A stretch of DNA of 64,000 bases from Bradyrhizobium ottawaense (GTDB taxonomy: Bacteria > Pseudomonadota > Alphaproteobacteria > Rhizobiales > Xanthobacteraceae), in assembly GCF_900099825.1 (NCBI RefSeq), contig NZ_LT629693.1:7265001-7329000 (forward strand), written 5' to 3'. The notes beneath the pieces are model-generated. The model saw only the letters and a list, made by a program, of their open reading frames with translations, did not search any database and was not told the origin of the DNA. Positions 44,035 through 53,357 of this stretch are shown in pieces. The translations under genes and the position numbers were made by a program. Position 1 is the first letter of the stretch. Every line of letters starts with the position of its first letter.

Positions 44035-44925
44035 ATGGCAGCCAAGACAAATTTACAGGGGTCTTTCACTGCCTTGGTTACGCCATTCAAGAACGGCTCG
44101 CTCGACGAAGCGGCCTTCCGCGGCCTCGTGAGCTGGCAGATCGAGCAGGGGTCGCATGGTCTCGTTCCCGTTGGCACCACCGGAGAGAGCCCGACGCTCA
44201 GCCATGATGAGCATCACCGGGTGGTCGAGTTGTGCATCGAAGAGGCGAAGGGTCGCGTGCCGGTCATCGCCGGTGCCGGCTCGAACTCTACGCGCGAAGC
44301 CGTCGATCTGGCGGTCCATGCGGAGAAAGCCGGCGCCGATGCCGTGCTGGTGGTGACGCCGTATTACAACAAGCCGACCCAGGAAGGGATGTATCAGCAC
44401 TTCAAGGCGGTAAATGACGCGATCGGAATCCCGATCATCATCTACAACATCCCGCCGCGCTCCGTTGTCGACATGTCCGTGGAAACCATGACCCGGCTGT
44501 TCGAACTGAAGAACATCGCCGGCGTCAAGGACGCCACCGCCAATCTGGCCCGCGTCTCGCAGCAGCGCCACGCGATGGGACCGGATTTCATCCAGCTTTC
44601 CGGCGAGGACATGACGGCGCTGGCCTATATGGCCGCGGGCGGACATGGTTGCATCTCGGTTGTCGCCAATGTGGCGCCAAAGCTGTGCGCCGATCTGATG
44701 TCCGCGGTCCTCAAGGGCGATTATGCCACCGGACTGAAAATTCAGGACCGGCTGATCCCGCTGCATGACGCCATCTTCAAAGAGCCGGGCCTCGCCGGAG
44801 CCAAGCATGGGCTGAAGCTGCTGGGGCGGCTGGACGAAGAAGTGCGTCTGCCGCTGATGACGGTGACGCCGCCAACCGGCGCGGTGATCCGCGACGCCAT
44901 GGTGCATGCCGGCCTGATCAATTAA
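44035..44925 (+). CDS. dapA: 4-hydroxy-tetrahydrodipicolinate synthase
   Basis: DapA condenses pyruvate with aspartate semialdehyde, the first step towards diaminopimelate and lysine. The 296-residue TIM barrel carries the Schiff-base lysine K165 in [11 protein letters not shown]137 in [10 protein letters not shown], and T48-T49 in [11 protein letters not shown]. All essential residues are present. TTGGAGGAAGTCC precedes the ATG. It leads a plus-strand run with mscL and smpB, an order usual in this group. Confidence 0.97.
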   Translation: MAAKTNLQGSFTALVTPFKNGSLDEAAFRGLVSWQIEQGSHGLVPVGTTGESPTLSHDEHHRVVELCIEEAKGRVPVIAGAGSNSTREAVDLAVHAEKAGADAVLVVTPYYNKPTQEGMYQHFKAVNDAIGIPIIIYNIPPRSVVDMSVETMTRLFELKNIAGVKDATANLARVSQQRHAMGPDFIQLSGEDMTALAYMAAGGHGCISVVANVAPKLCADLMSAVLKGDYATGLKIQDRLIPLHDAIFKEPGLAGAKHGLKLLGRLDEEVRLPLMTVTPPTGAVIRDAMVHAGLIN

Positions 44926-44969
44926 GCTGGCCGCTCGCTTCGCCTGTTGAACGAAGAAGGGAATCTATC

Positions 44970-45386
44970 ATGCTGAAGGAATTCCGCGACTTCGCCATGA
45001 AGGGCAACGTGGTTGACCTCGCGGTCGGCGTCATCATCGGCGTGGCCTTCGGCGCGATCGTGACCTCGCTGGTCGGCGATATCATCATGCCGGTGATCGG
45101 TGCGATCACCGGCGGGCTCGATTTCTCGAACTATTTCACCGGGCTTTCGAAGGCGGTTTCAGCGACCAATCTTGCTGACGCCAAGAAGCAGGGCGCCGTG
45201 CTGGCCTGGGGCAATTTCCTCACGCTGACGATCAATTTTCTGATCATCGCCTTCGTGCTGTTCATGGTCATTCGCGCCATGAACAAGCTGAAGCGCAAGG
45301 ATGAAGCCGCTCCCGCCGCGCCGCCGAAGCCGACGGCCGAGGTGGTGCTGCTGACCGAGATCCGCGATCTCCTCAAGAAGGCTTGA
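44970..45386 (+). CDS. mscL: Large-conductance mechanosensitive channel
   Basis: MscL opens under membrane tension and releases solutes at hypo-osmotic shock. The 138-residue product begins [20 protein letters not shown] (N-terminal helix), followed by the first membrane segment [20 protein letters not shown] and a second near residues 76-98 ([20 protein letters not shown]), with a charged C-terminal helix. AAGAAGGGAATC precedes the ATG. It lies 44 bases after dapA and 1 base before smpB. Confidence 0.97.
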   Translation: MLKEFRDFAMKGNVVDLAVGVIIGVAFGAIVTSLVGDIIMPVIGAITGGLDFSNYFTGLSKAVSATNLADAKKQGAVLAWGNFLTLTINFLIIAFVLFMVIRAMNKLKRKDEAAPAAPPKPTAEVVLLTEIRDLLKKA

Positions 45387-45387
45387 T

Positions 45388-45861
45388 GTGGCCGAGAAGA
45401 ACGAACGCCCGATCAAGATCGTCGCCGAAAACCGCAAGGCGCGGTTCAACTACGCGATCGAGGACACGATCGAGACCGGCATTGCGCTGACCGGCACCGA
45501 AGTGAAGTCGATCCGCAACGGCAAGACCACGATTGCGGAGTCCTATGCCGATACCAAGGACGGCGAGATCTGGCTGATCAACGCCAATATTCCCGAATAT
45601 CTGCAGGCCAACCGCTTCAACCACGAGCCGAAGCGGCCGCGCAAACTGCTGTTGCATCGAAAGCAGATCAACAAGCTGATGGGCGCGGTCGATCGCGACG
45701 GCATGACGCTGATTCCGCTAAAGCTCTATTTCAACGAGCGCGGGCGCGCCAAGCTGTTGCTGGCGGTCGCGAAGGGCAAGAAGCTGCACGACAAGCGCGA
45801 GAGCGAAAAGAAGCGCGACTGGGGCCGGGAAAAGGGCCGCTTGTTGCGGGCGCGCGGATAA
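45388..45861 (+). CDS. smpB: SsrA-binding protein
   Basis: SmpB carries tmRNA to stalled ribosomes for trans-translation. The 157-residue product starts with GTG one base after the mscL stop and shows [40 protein letters not shown] and [15 protein letters not shown], with the basic tail [23 protein letters not shown] ([17 protein letters not shown]). No tmRNA gene is seen nearby. Tight spacing suggests translation coupled to mscL. Confidence 0.97.
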   Translation: MAEKNERPIKIVAENRKARFNYAIEDTIETGIALTGTEVKSIRNGKTTIAESYADTKDGEIWLINANIPEYLQANRFNHEPKRPRKLLLHRKQINKLMGAVDRDGMTLIPLKLYFNERGRAKLLLAVAKGKKLHDKRESEKKRDWGREKGRLLRARG

Positions 45862-45905
45862 CCGGCGCGGGGAAGCATCGCAACATCGATAGGGCCAACG
45901 CAGCC

Positions 45906-46487
45906 ATGAACCAGAAGAACCTGCTCGAAGTCGACTGGAGCAAGATCCCGGCGCCAACAGACGATGGCGCGGCGAAGCATCTGGTCGGGATGGTGATCCC
46001 GCCGCTCGGCCTGCTGGCCACCGACGATACGTCGGTGATGTTGTCGGAATTGCCCGGCCGTACCGTCGTGTTCGCCTATCCCCGAACCGGCGAGCCCGGC
46101 AAGATCAGCCTGGTCGATGACTGGGACATGATCCCGGGCGCGCGAGGCTGTACCCCGCAGACCTGTTCGTTCCGCGATCTGTTCGCGGAGCTCAAGGCCG
46201 CCGGCGCCGGACAGGTGTTCGGCCTGTCGACGCAGGACAACGTTTATCAGACCGAGATGGCGTCCCGGCTGCATCTGCCGTTTCCAGTGCTGTCGGATGA
46301 AAAACTGGCGCTGACCCGCGCCTTGAACCTGCCGACGATGGAAGTGGCGGGACTGACGCTGATCAAGCGGCTGGCGCTTATTTTCGACGACGGCGTCATC
46401 ACCCACGTGTTCTACCCGGTGTTTCCGCCGGATCGAAATGCCGGCGACGTGCTGGCGTGGCTGAAGAAAAACCGGGTCCAGTCGTAA
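45906..46487 (+). CDS. Peroxiredoxin (BCP/PrxQ-like)
   Basis: A 193-residue thioredoxin-fold peroxidase with AYPRTGEPGK and the active-site loop GCTPQTCSFRD. C82 is the probable peroxidatic cysteine and C87, four residues on, the resolving one, as in BCP/PrxQ enzymes. It would reduce peroxides with thioredoxin. The segment between the YP motif and the cysteine is longer than in standard BCP. It follows smpB by 44 bases. Confidence 0.88.
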   Translation: MNQKNLLEVDWSKIPAPTDDGAAKHLVGMVIPPLGLLATDDTSVMLSELPGRTVVFAYPRTGEPGKISLVDDWDMIPGARGCTPQTCSFRDLFAELKAAGAGQVFGLSTQDNVYQTEMASRLHLPFPVLSDEKLALTRALNLPTMEVAGLTLIKRLALIFDDGVITHVFYPVFPPDRNAGDVLAWLKKNRVQS

Positions 46488-46499
46488 TCAGGAGTGCCC

Positions 46500-47111
46500 G
46501 TGATCGAGGCGCACATCGCCGGATTTCGTTCATCCGCGCTGGGAGAGTTCTCTGGCAGCATGCCATGGGAGCTGACGCTCGGCTCGATCGGAATCGTCGA
46601 GCGGCTTCTGAGCGGATTGCGTGAGGGGTACGACGTCAGGGATAGCGTTGCCACACACCGCACGTCAGCCATAGAGAACGGGGCGATCATCAAGGGCCCG
46701 GCCGTCATTGGACCGGATTGCTTCATCGCGGCAGGCGCTTACGTACGTGGCGGCTGCTGGTTGGAGGCTAACTGCATTCTGGGACCCGGAGTCGAGCTGA
46801 AGTCTTCGTTTGTATTTAATGGGTCAAAGCTTGCTCATTTCAATTTCGTCGGAGACAGTCTTCTCGGTTGCGGCGTCAATCTTGAGGCAGGGTCGATCAT
46901 CGCAAATTACCGAAACGAACGGGCCGGTCCGGCGATTTCGTTCTTCTACAATGGCAAACGGTTTGACACCGGCGTGGAAAAATTTGGCGCCTTGGTTGGC
47001 GACCATACAAGGATCGGCGCTAACGCGGTCGTCGCCCCAGGCGCAGTTCTGGCACCGGCAACGATCGTGAAACGCCTGTCGCTGATCGATCAGGGAATCG
47101 CTGAGGCCTGA
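46500..47111 (+). CDS. Left-handed beta-helix (hexapeptide) protein
   Basis: A protein of about 203 residues with hexapeptide-type repeats, e.g. IENGAIIKGPAVIGPDCFIA, AGAYVRGGCWLEANCILGPG and HTRIGANAVVAPGAVLAPAT. The pattern resembles the acyltransferase half of GlmU and related nucleotidyltransferase C-termini, without a nucleotidyltransferase domain. The substrate is unknown. Two in-frame GTG codons, at 46494 and 46500, compete; the second has AGGAG at the better distance. The gene is less GC-rich than its neighbours and faces the udg gene, ending 3 bases from it. Confidence 0.8.
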   Translation: MIEAHIAGFRSSALGEFSGSMPWELTLGSIGIVERLLSGLREGYDVRDSVATHRTSAIENGAIIKGPAVIGPDCFIAAGAYVRGGCWLEANCILGPGVELKSSFVFNGSKLAHFNFVGDSLLGCGVNLEAGSIIANYRNERAGPAISFFYNGKRFDTGVEKFGALVGDHTRIGANAVVAPGAVLAPATIVKRLSLIDQGIAEA

Positions 47112-47114
47112 TTC

Positions 47115-47762
47115 TCACCCCAGGTCCGCGCGCACTTTCGCAAACACGTTGCGAAACATCTCCGGCGTCAGCACCCGCGTGTTGGTGTTGTAGCGCGAGC
47201 AATGATAGGTGTCGTAGAGCCGGAGACGACCGGCCTCGTGCACCGCGCCGTGCGCGAACGGCGCCGCTGCATTGCGCAGGCCCAGCGCCTTCAACGTCGA
47301 GTCATGGGCGATCCGGCCGAGTGCGACGATGGCCTGAAGTTTCGGCATCTCGGCCATCCTGGCGATCAGGAATTGCCGGCAGGTGTTGATCTCGATCGGC
47401 ATCGGCTTGTTCTGTGGCGGCACGCAGTGCACGGCGTTGCCGATCCGGCAGTCGACCAGCTTGAGCCCGTCGTCAGGCCGCGCCTGATAGACGCCCTTGG
47501 CAAAGCCATATTCCAGCAAGGTTGCATAGAGCAGGTCGCCGGCGTAGTCGCCGGTGAAGGGTCGTCCGGTGCGATTGGCGCCCTGCATGCCCGGCGCAAG
47601 GCCGACGATCAGCAGCCGGGCTTTGGCGTCGCCGAATGCCGGCACCGGGGAATTGAACCAGTCGGGATGGAGCGCCCTGGCTTGCGCGCGAAAGTCGACG
47701 AGCCGCGGACACAGCGGGCAATTGCGGTCCGGTTGTGCGGGAGTGTTGATCGCGTTAGCCAA
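47115..47762 (-). CDS. Uracil-DNA glycosylase, family 5 (UdgB-like)
   Basis: A 215-residue family 5 uracil-DNA glycosylase that removes uracil and some other deaminated bases from DNA. Motif 1 reads GLAPGMQGANRTGRPFTGD and motif 2 HCSRYNTNTRVLTP; the catalytic aspartate of family 4 is missing, as expected for family 5. Cysteines C15, C18, C113 and C128 could hold the iron-sulphur cluster. The gene lies downstream of a NYN-domain gene, with a terminator between them. Confidence 0.9.
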   Translation of the reverse strand: MANAINTPAQPDRNCPLCPRLVDFRAQARALHPDWFNSPVPAFGDAKARLLIVGLAPGMQGANRTGRPFTGDYAGDLLYATLLEYGFAKGVYQARPDDGLKLVDCRIGNAVHCVPPQNKPMPIEINTCRQFLIARMAEMPKLQAIVALGRIAHDSTLKALGLRNAAAPFAHGAVHEAGRLRLYDTYHCSRYNTNTRVLTPEMFRNVFAKVRADLG

Positions 47763-47799
47763 AACAAAAAGGCCTCGGTTCTAAGGAGAACCGAGGCCT
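47761..47799 (-). terminator. Intrinsic terminator after the NYN-domain gene
   Basis: AGGCCTCGGTTCT (47770-47782) pairs perfectly with AGAACCGAGGCCT (47787-47799). On the minus strand the stem is followed by TTTTGTTTT. It ends the NYN gene transcript and overlaps the start of the udg gene, which must have its own promoter or read-through. Confidence 0.92.
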
Positions 47800-47819
47800 A
47801 GCAGTTGATGGCGTGACGC

Positions 47820-48452
47820 TCAATCGTCGAATTCTTCGTCCTCGGTGCCGCGGGGCGCCATGGTGGTCGCACGCTGCAGGAATTGCGGGGCGTGATGACG
47901 CGGCTCGCGCGGGGCGGGGCGTTCGGAAGGATCGCGGCCGAGCTTGGACTGCAGTTCGACGAGATCGGTGAAGACGTCGGCCTGGCGCCGCAGTTCGTCG
48001 GCGATCATCGGCGGCTGGCTTGAAATCGTCGAAACCACGGTGACGCGAACGCCGCGCCGCTGCACGGCTTCGACCAGCGAGCGGAAATCGCCGTCACCCG
48101 AGAACAGCACGATCTGGTCGACATGTTCGGCGAGCTCCATGGCATCGACCGCGAGTTCGATGTCCATATTGCCCTTCACCTTGCGGCGGCCGCTTGCGTC
48201 GATGAATTCCTTGGTCGCCTTGGTGACGACGGTGTAGCCGTTGTAGTCGAGCCAGTCGATCAGGGGACGGATCGACGAATATTCCTGATCCTCGATGATC
48301 GCGGTGTAGTAGAATGCGCGCACCAGCGTGCCGCGGCTCTGGAATTCCTTGAGAAGGCGCTTGTAATCGATGTCGAAGCCGAGCGTCTTGGCGGTTGCAT
48401 AGAGGTTGGCGCCATCGATGAAGAGCGCGATCTTGTTGGAAACTGATGACAT
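47820..48452 (-). CDS. NYN/LabA-like PIN-fold domain protein
   Basis: A 210-residue protein with the NYN (DUF88/LabA) domain of the PIN nuclease superfamily: IALFIDGANLYATAKTLG with the first aspartate, KGNMDIELAVDAMELAE, and VLFSGDGDFRSLVEAVQRRG with the later acidic residues, then VTVVSTIS. The C-terminal 45 residues are disordered and proline/arginine-rich. Family members are predicted RNases. The start is ATG at 48452. It is divergent from rpoZ across a 350-base region. Confidence 0.9.
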   Translation of the reverse strand: MSSVSNKIALFIDGANLYATAKTLGFDIDYKRLLKEFQSRGTLVRAFYYTAIIEDQEYSSIRPLIDWLDYNGYTVVTKATKEFIDASGRRKVKGNMDIELAVDAMELAEHVDQIVLFSGDGDFRSLVEAVQRRGVRVTVVSTISSQPPMIADELRRQADVFTDLVELQSKLGRDPSERPAPREPRHHAPQFLQRATTMAPRGTEDEEFDD

Positions 48453-48802
48453 CAAGTGGTTCTCGCGTGGTTGTTACGTTTTTAGCGCAGCGGCAATCAA
48501 CCGCGCGCACTTTTCCGTTCTGCTGCCTAAAGTTCGGTGAATCGTGCCCACCACAGTCACCACTGCAATTATGGTGAGGGGAGGGCGAAAAACCTAGTCT
48601 TTTGACGCTGCAATGAAGAGATTTACTTGTCCTGTACGGCAACCCCGCCGCGTCTGGACGCTCCGGCCTTCTGGCCCCGGGGTGGGTTAGCAGAGCCCAT
48701 TAGGAACGCAAATCACAAATTTAGTCTTGCGAAACCCCACCTATCGCTATAACTAGCCCCCATAACCAACATATTGGGCCCCATTTAACGGAGCGACAGT
48801 CT
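48453..48802. promoter_or_regulatory. Divergent NYN / rpoZ upstream region with a structured segment
   Basis: The region holds promoters for both genes. From 48643 to 48682 the DNA can fold as a three-way junction: CCCCG (48643-48647) with CGGGG (48678-48682) enclosing two hairpins, GCGTC-TG-GACGC (48650-48661) and GGCC-TTCT-GGCC (48665-48676). The 120 bases next to rpoZ are AT-rich. The structure could be a small RNA or a leader; the strand is not known. Confidence 0.5.
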
Positions 48803-49195
48803 ATGGCGCGCGTCACCGTGGAAGATTGCATTGATAAGGTCGACAACCGGTTCGACCTCGTGCTGCTGGCAGCTCACCGTGCCCGCATGATTTCGTCGGG
48901 TTCGCAACTCACGGTTGATCGCGACAATGATAAGAACCCCGTGGTTTCGCTGCGGGAAATCGCCGATTCCACCATCTCGCCGGAAGACCTGCGGGAAGAA
49001 CTGGTTCATTCCCTGCAGAAGTTCGTTGAGGTCGACGAGCCGGAGCCCGACACCGTGCCCTTGATCGGCTCGGCCGGCGCCAGCGTCGATGCCGACGACA
49101 CCGAAGTCGCGGTCGAGCGGATGACCGAGGAAGAGCTCCTGAAGGGTCTCGAGGGCCTGGCTCCGCCGGAAGAGCAGCCCGAAGAGGACGAATAA
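48803..49195 (+). CDS. rpoZ: RNA polymerase omega subunit
   Basis: Omega helps fold the beta' subunit and forms part of the ppGpp-binding site in proteobacteria. The 130-residue product begins [20 protein letters not shown] and contains [13 protein letters not shown] and [20 protein letters not shown], all typical; the acidic tail is characteristic of alphaproteobacteria. CGGAGCGAC precedes the ATG. A terminator follows, separating it from the rsh gene, a functional partner through ppGpp. Confidence 0.97.
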   Translation: MARVTVEDCIDKVDNRFDLVLLAAHRARMISSGSQLTVDRDNDKNPVVSLREIADSTISPEDLREELVHSLQKFVEVDEPEPDTVPLIGSAGASVDADDTEVAVERMTEEELLKGLEGLAPPEEQPEEDE

Positions 49196-49234
49196 TCCCG
49201 CCAAGCGGACGTCCCGAACTCCCCGATCTGCCAA

Positions 49235-49268
49235 AAGGCCCGGACCTCTGTCCGGGCCTTTGCTTTTG
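49235..49268 (+). terminator. Intrinsic terminator after rpoZ
   Basis: AAGGCCCGGAC (49235-49245) pairs perfectly with GTCCGGGCCTT (49250-49260), with TGCTTTTGTT following. It lies about 40 bases after the rpoZ stop. Confidence 0.92.
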
Positions 49269-49485
49269 TTGACATTTTCGCGGTTACCGTGCGTCCTTGG
49301 CGGAGCAGCCGAAATCGCCGGAATCGATTTTTCGCCGCATGCTGGCCACGGGTTGGGCGTTGGATGACCCGAAGCCATGCGAAAGTGAACGTTTCTGGGC
49401 CCGGAACGGGTGCAGCTTCGTTCGAAAGCGCATTAGATATCCAAAAGCGGGCCAATCCGGCCCGCGGAAAAAAGGCAGTGATTCG

Positions 49486-51777
49486 ATGGCGTTTTGGCGC
49501 CGCAGCCCCCGGCAGATGCAGGCCGCGACCGAGCAGGTTGCGGTGGCGCCGACGTCGCCTGTGGCGGAGAAGCCGAAGACGCCCCGCGCACGCATGATGC
49601 GGCAATACGATCTCGTCGATCGCGTCAGGTCGTATAATCCCGACACCAATGAAGACCTGCTGAACCGCGCCTATGTCTACGCCATGAAGGCGCATGGCAC
49701 GCAAACGCGCGCGTCCGGCGATCCCTATTTCTCGCATCCGCTCGAGGTCGCGGCGATCCTGACCGGGCTGAAGCTCGATGACGCCACCATCGTGGCCGCG
49801 CTGCTGCACGACACCATCGAGGATACCGAGGCGACGCGGGCCGAGATCGACCATATCTTTGGCCATGAGATCGGCAAGCTGGTGGAGGGGCTCACCAAGC
49901 TGAAGCGGCTGGAGCTGGTTTCGCGCGAGGCCAAGCAGGCCGAGAACCTGCGCAAGCTTCTGCTCGCCATCGCCGACGACGTTCGCGTGCTGCTGGTCAA
50001 GCTTGCCGATCGCCTGCACAACATGCGCACGCTGGAATTTGTGCCGCACGCCTCGCGCCGCCGCATCGCCGAGGAAACGCTCGATATCTATGCCCCGCTC
50101 GCCGGCCGCATGGGTATGCAGGAGATGCGGGAAGAACTCGAGGATCTCTCGTTCCACACGCTGGATCCGGAAGCCTATGCCGTGGTGATGCAGCGGCTCG
50201 ACGCGCTGGCCGACCGCAACCGCAACCTGATCGGCGAGATCGAAAGCAGCCTGTCCAAGAACCTGCAGAAGAACGGCGTCGCCGCAAGGGTCTATGGCCG
50301 CCGCAAGCAGCCGTTTTCGATCTGGACCAAGATGGAGCGCAAGTCGGTCGGCTTCGAACAGTTGTCCGATATCTATGGCTTCCGCGTCGTGATGCCGGAT
50401 GTCGAGGCCTGCTATCGCGCGCTCGGCGTCGTGCACACCACCTGGCCGGTGGTGCCAGGCCGCTTCAAGGACTACATCTCGACGCCGAAGCAGAACGACT
50501 ACCGCTCGATCCACACCACCGTGATCGGTCCGGGCAACCAACGCGTCGAACTGCAGATCCGCACCGAGGAAATGAACCAGATCGCGGAATTCGGCATCGC
50601 GGCGCACGCGTTCTACAAGGAAGGCATGGGGTCGCCGACCGAGCGGCTCAAGCACGAATCCTCGGCCTTTGCCTGGCTGCGCCACACCGTCGGCATCCTC
50701 TCGGAAAGCTCCAATCCGGAAGAGTTTCTCGAACATACCAAGCTCGAGCTGTTCCACGACCAGGTGTTCTGCTTCACGCCGAAGGGCAAGCTGATCGCGC
50801 TGCCGCGTCAGGCGAACGTGATCGACTTCGCCTATGCCGTGCACACCGATGTCGGCAACAGCGCGGTCGGCTGCAAGATCAACGGCAAGTTCGCGCCGCT
50901 GTCGTCGGAATTGCAGAACGGCGACGAGGTCGAGGTTTTGACCTCGCAGGCGCAGGCGGCGCCGCCGTCGGCCTGGGAATCGCTGGCGGTCACCGGCAAG
51001 GCGCGGGCGGCGATCCGACGCGCGACGCGCACCGCGGTGCGCGATCAATATGCCGGCCTCGGCCGCCGCATCGTCGACCGCCTGTTTGCCCGCGCCAAGA
51101 TCGAATATGCCGACGACAAGCTGAAGGGGGCCTTACCCCGGCTGGCGCGGACCTCGATCGAGGACGTGATGGCGTCCGTCGGCCGCGGTGAACTGAAGGC
51201 CTCTGACGTCGCCCGGGCGATGTATCCCGACTACAAGGAAGAACGGCTGGTGCGCTACGGGGCCAAGAAAGGCCTCGCCGCCAAGCTGAAGCTGCAATCG
51301 ACGCCGCATCCGGCGCGCAGCGCCTCGGTGATCCCGGTGCGCGGCCTCAATTCCGACCTGCCGGTCAAGTTCGCGCCGAACGGCGGCGCGGTGCCGGGCG
51401 ACCGCATCGTCGGCATCGTTTCGCCGGGCGAGGGCATCACGATCTATCCGATCCAGTCGCCCGACCTGAAGGATTTCGAGGAAGAGCCGGAGCGCTGGCT
51501 CGACGTGCGCTGGGACATCGACGAAACCATGCCGCAGCGTTTTCCGGCGCGCATCCGCGTCGACAACGTCAACGAGCCCGGCAGCCTCGCCCAGGTCGCC
51601 ACCGTGATCGCCGAGCACGACGGCAATATCGACAATATCAGCATGTCGCGCCGCTCGCCCGACTTCACCGAACTGACCATCGATCTCGAGGTCTATGACC
51701 TGAAGCATCTCAGCGCTATCATCGCCCAGTTGCGCGCCAAGGCCGTCGTCGCACGGGTCGATCGCGTCAATGGGTAA
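49486..51777 (+). CDS. rsh: Bifunctional (p)ppGpp synthetase/hydrolase (RelA/SpoT homologue)
   Basis: Rsh makes and degrades (p)ppGpp in the stringent response. The 763-residue protein has the HD hydrolase domain with H84 in YFSHPLEVAAIL, H108-D109 in ALLHDTIEDT and VKLADRLHNMRTL. The synthetase domain follows (RRKQPFSIWTKMERKSVGFE, DIYGFRVVM, KQNDYRSIHTTV), then TGS (FCFTPKGKLIALPRQANVID) and the C-terminal ACT domain (NVNEPGSLAQVATVIAEHDG). Both activities look intact. The start is uncertain: ATG at 49486, or ATG at 49594 (MRQYDLVDRV...), which many homologues use. Confidence 0.95.
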   Translation: MAFWRRSPRQMQAATEQVAVAPTSPVAEKPKTPRARMMRQYDLVDRVRSYNPDTNEDLLNRAYVYAMKAHGTQTRASGDPYFSHPLEVAAILTGLKLDDATIVAALLHDTIEDTEATRAEIDHIFGHEIGKLVEGLTKLKRLELVSREAKQAENLRKLLLAIADDVRVLLVKLADRLHNMRTLEFVPHASRRRIAEETLDIYAPLAGRMGMQEMREELEDLSFHTLDPEAYAVVMQRLDALADRNRNLIGEIESSLSKNLQKNGVAARVYGRRKQPFSIWTKMERKSVGFEQLSDIYGFRVVMPDVEACYRALGVVHTTWPVVPGRFKDYISTPKQNDYRSIHTTVIGPGNQRVELQIRTEEMNQIAEFGIAAHAFYKEGMGSPTERLKHESSAFAWLRHTVGILSESSNPEEFLEHTKLELFHDQVFCFTPKGKLIALPRQANVIDFAYAVHTDVGNSAVGCKINGKFAPLSSELQNGDEVEVLTSQAQAAPPSAWESLAVTGKARAAIRRATRTAVRDQYAGLGRRIVDRLFARAKIEYADDKLKGALPRLARTSIEDVMASVGRGELKASDVARAMYPDYKEERLVRYGAKKGLAAKLKLQSTPHPARSASVIPVRGLNSDLPVKFAPNGGAVPGDRIVGIVSPGEGITIYPIQSPDLKDFEEEPERWLDVRWDIDETMPQRFPARIRVDNVNEPGSLAQVATVIAEHDGNIDNISMSRRSPDFTELTIDLEVYDLKHLSAIIAQLRAKAVVARVDRVNG

Positions 51778-51786
51778 CTAATGCTT

Positions 51787-51859
51787 GTCATTGCCGGGCT
51801 TGACCCGGCAATCCATCCTTTCCAGTAAGATGGATGCGCGGGTCAAGCCCGCGCATGAC
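51787..51859. repeat. Palindromic intergenic repeat, GTCATTGCCGGGCTTGACCC type
   Basis: The arms at 51787-51817 and 51829-51859 are mirror images with a few changes. Each also contains its own smaller hairpin (TTGCCGGGCTTGACCCGGCA and GCGCGGGTCAAGCCCGCGC). It fills the gap between rsh and pdxJ. Confidence 0.85.
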
Positions 51860-51881
51860 GGCTCGGAACAATGAGTGCAAT

Positions 51882-52661
51882 ATGCCTGCTCCTCCGCTGC
51901 GCCTTGGAGTCAATGTCGACCACGTCGCCACCTTGCGCAATGCGCGGGGCGGCGCGCGGCCGGATCCGGTGCGCGCCGCACTTGCCGCCATCGAGGCCGG
52001 CGCCGACGGCATCACCGCGCATCTGCGCGAGGACCGCCGCCATATCCGCGACAGCGACATGGCGCGCCTCAAGGCCGAAATCTCCAAGCCGCTGAATTTC
52101 GAGATGGCGGCGACCGATGACATGCTGCGGATATCGCTGGCGACCAAGCCGCATGCGGTATGCCTGGTGCCCGAGCGCCGCGAGGAGCTGACCACCGAAG
52201 GCGGGCTCGACGTTGTCGGCCAGCACAATGCGCTGGCGCCCTTCATCGCAAAACTCAACGATGCCGGCATCCGGGTGTCGCTGTTCATCTCGGCCGATCC
52301 CGCCCAGATCGAAATGGCGGCGAAGCTGCGCGCGCCCGTGATCGAGATCCACACCGGCGGCTGGTGCGACGCCGTGGTCGACGGCCACGCTGCGAAGGCC
52401 GAGGCGGAGTGGCAGCGCATCGTCACGGGGGCCGCGCTGGCGCGCGCCGAGGGGCTGGAGGTTCATGCCGGCCACGGCCTCGACTACGACACCGCCGAAA
52501 CGATTTCGGCGCTGCCCGAGATCGCCGAACTCAACATCGGCTACTTCATGATGGGGGAGGCGCTGTTCATCGGCCTCGGCGAAACCGTCCGCGCGATGCG
52601 GGCCGCGATGGACCGCGGGCGTGCCAAGATCTTAAGCGCCAAGATCGGAAGCCGCGCATGA
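51882..52661 (+). CDS. pdxJ: Pyridoxine 5'-phosphate synthase
   Basis: PdxJ condenses 1-deoxyxylulose-5-phosphate with 3-amino-2-oxopropyl phosphate to pyridoxine phosphate (vitamin B6). The 259-residue TIM barrel shows [64 protein letters not shown] and [11 protein letters not shown], including the catalytic histidines and glutamate. I used the ATG at 51882 because the upstream part of the longer frame is repeat sequence. Its stop overlaps the acpS start as ATGA. Confidence 0.96.
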   Translation: MPAPPLRLGVNVDHVATLRNARGGARPDPVRAALAAIEAGADGITAHLREDRRHIRDSDMARLKAEISKPLNFEMAATDDMLRISLATKPHAVCLVPERREELTTEGGLDVVGQHNALAPFIAKLNDAGIRVSLFISADPAQIEMAAKLRAPVIEIHTGGWCDAVVDGHAAKAEAEWQRIVTGAALARAEGLEVHAGHGLDYDTAETISALPEIAELNIGYFMMGEALFIGLGETVRAMRAAMDRGRAKILSAKIGSRA

Positions 52662-53077
52662 TCCTCGGCATCGGCTCCGACCTGATCGACATTACCCGCG
52701 TCGCCAAGGTGATCGAGCGCCACGGCGACCGCTTTCTCGATCGCATCTTCACCGACGCCGAGCGCGCCCGGGCGGCGCGCCGGTCCAAGAGCGAGAAAAT
52801 GGTGGTGGCGACCTATGCCAAGCGATTCGCCGCCAAGGAGGCCTGTTCCAAGGCGCTCGGCACCGGCATCCGGCAGGGCGTCTGGTGGAAGGACATGGGG
52901 GTGGTCAACCTGCCCGGGGGCCGTCCAACCATGAAACTGACCGGGGGCGCGCTGACCCGGCTGCAGGCGCTGACCCCTGAAGGGTTCGAGGCGCGGATCG
53001 ATCTGTCGATTACCGACGACTGGCCGCTGGCGCAGGCTTTCGTCATAATTTCGGCGGTCGTTCCCGGCAAACCGTGA
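52658..53077 (+). CDS. acpS: Holo-[acyl-carrier-protein] synthase
   Basis: AcpS transfers the 4'-phosphopantetheine of CoA to acyl carrier protein. The 139-residue product has [15 protein letters not shown] with D8, and [19 protein letters not shown] with the metal-binding glutamate. The insert [19 protein letters not shown] is typical of alphaproteobacteria. It overlaps pdxJ by 4 bases. lepB follows after 280 bases containing an apparent promoter (TTGACTTATCAATGG near 53123). Confidence 0.96.
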   Translation: MILGIGSDLIDITRVAKVIERHGDRFLDRIFTDAERARAARRSKSEKMVVATYAKRFAAKEACSKALGTGIRQGVWWKDMGVVNLPGGRPTMKLTGGALTRLQALTPEGFEARIDLSITDDWPLAQAFVIISAVVPGKP

Positions 53078-53357
53078 GGGCTGCAGGCGTTCACGCCGGA
53101 GAATCGGGTTAAAACTAAAAATCGTTGACTTATCAATGGATTGGCAAGTTTTTATCAGGCGCTTGATTGCGCCGCCACGAACAACCGTCTAAAACGCCGC
53201 TAGCTTCACTATCGAACCAGGGCCGATTCAGGTTTTGCCGGAAATGGCCCTCAACATCAGTATCGAGACCATTTTCTTGACGCGAACGGACTTGCGATTC
53301 GCGTGAGGAAAACGTTCTGCCACCGTGCGGGCAAGGCCTGCTGGAATTGGGAAAGCG

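Noticed and set aside
48643..48700. Assignment of the structured segment as 6S, SRP or tmRNA
   Set aside because: Diagnostic sequences of these RNAs (SRP tetraloop GGAAG region, tmRNA tag and tRNA-like ends) are not present.
49006..51048. 680-residue open frame antisense to rpoZ/rsh
   Set aside because: Its composition (His/Arg/Gly-rich) is a typical shadow of high-GC coding DNA; the sense strand is clearly rpoZ and rsh.
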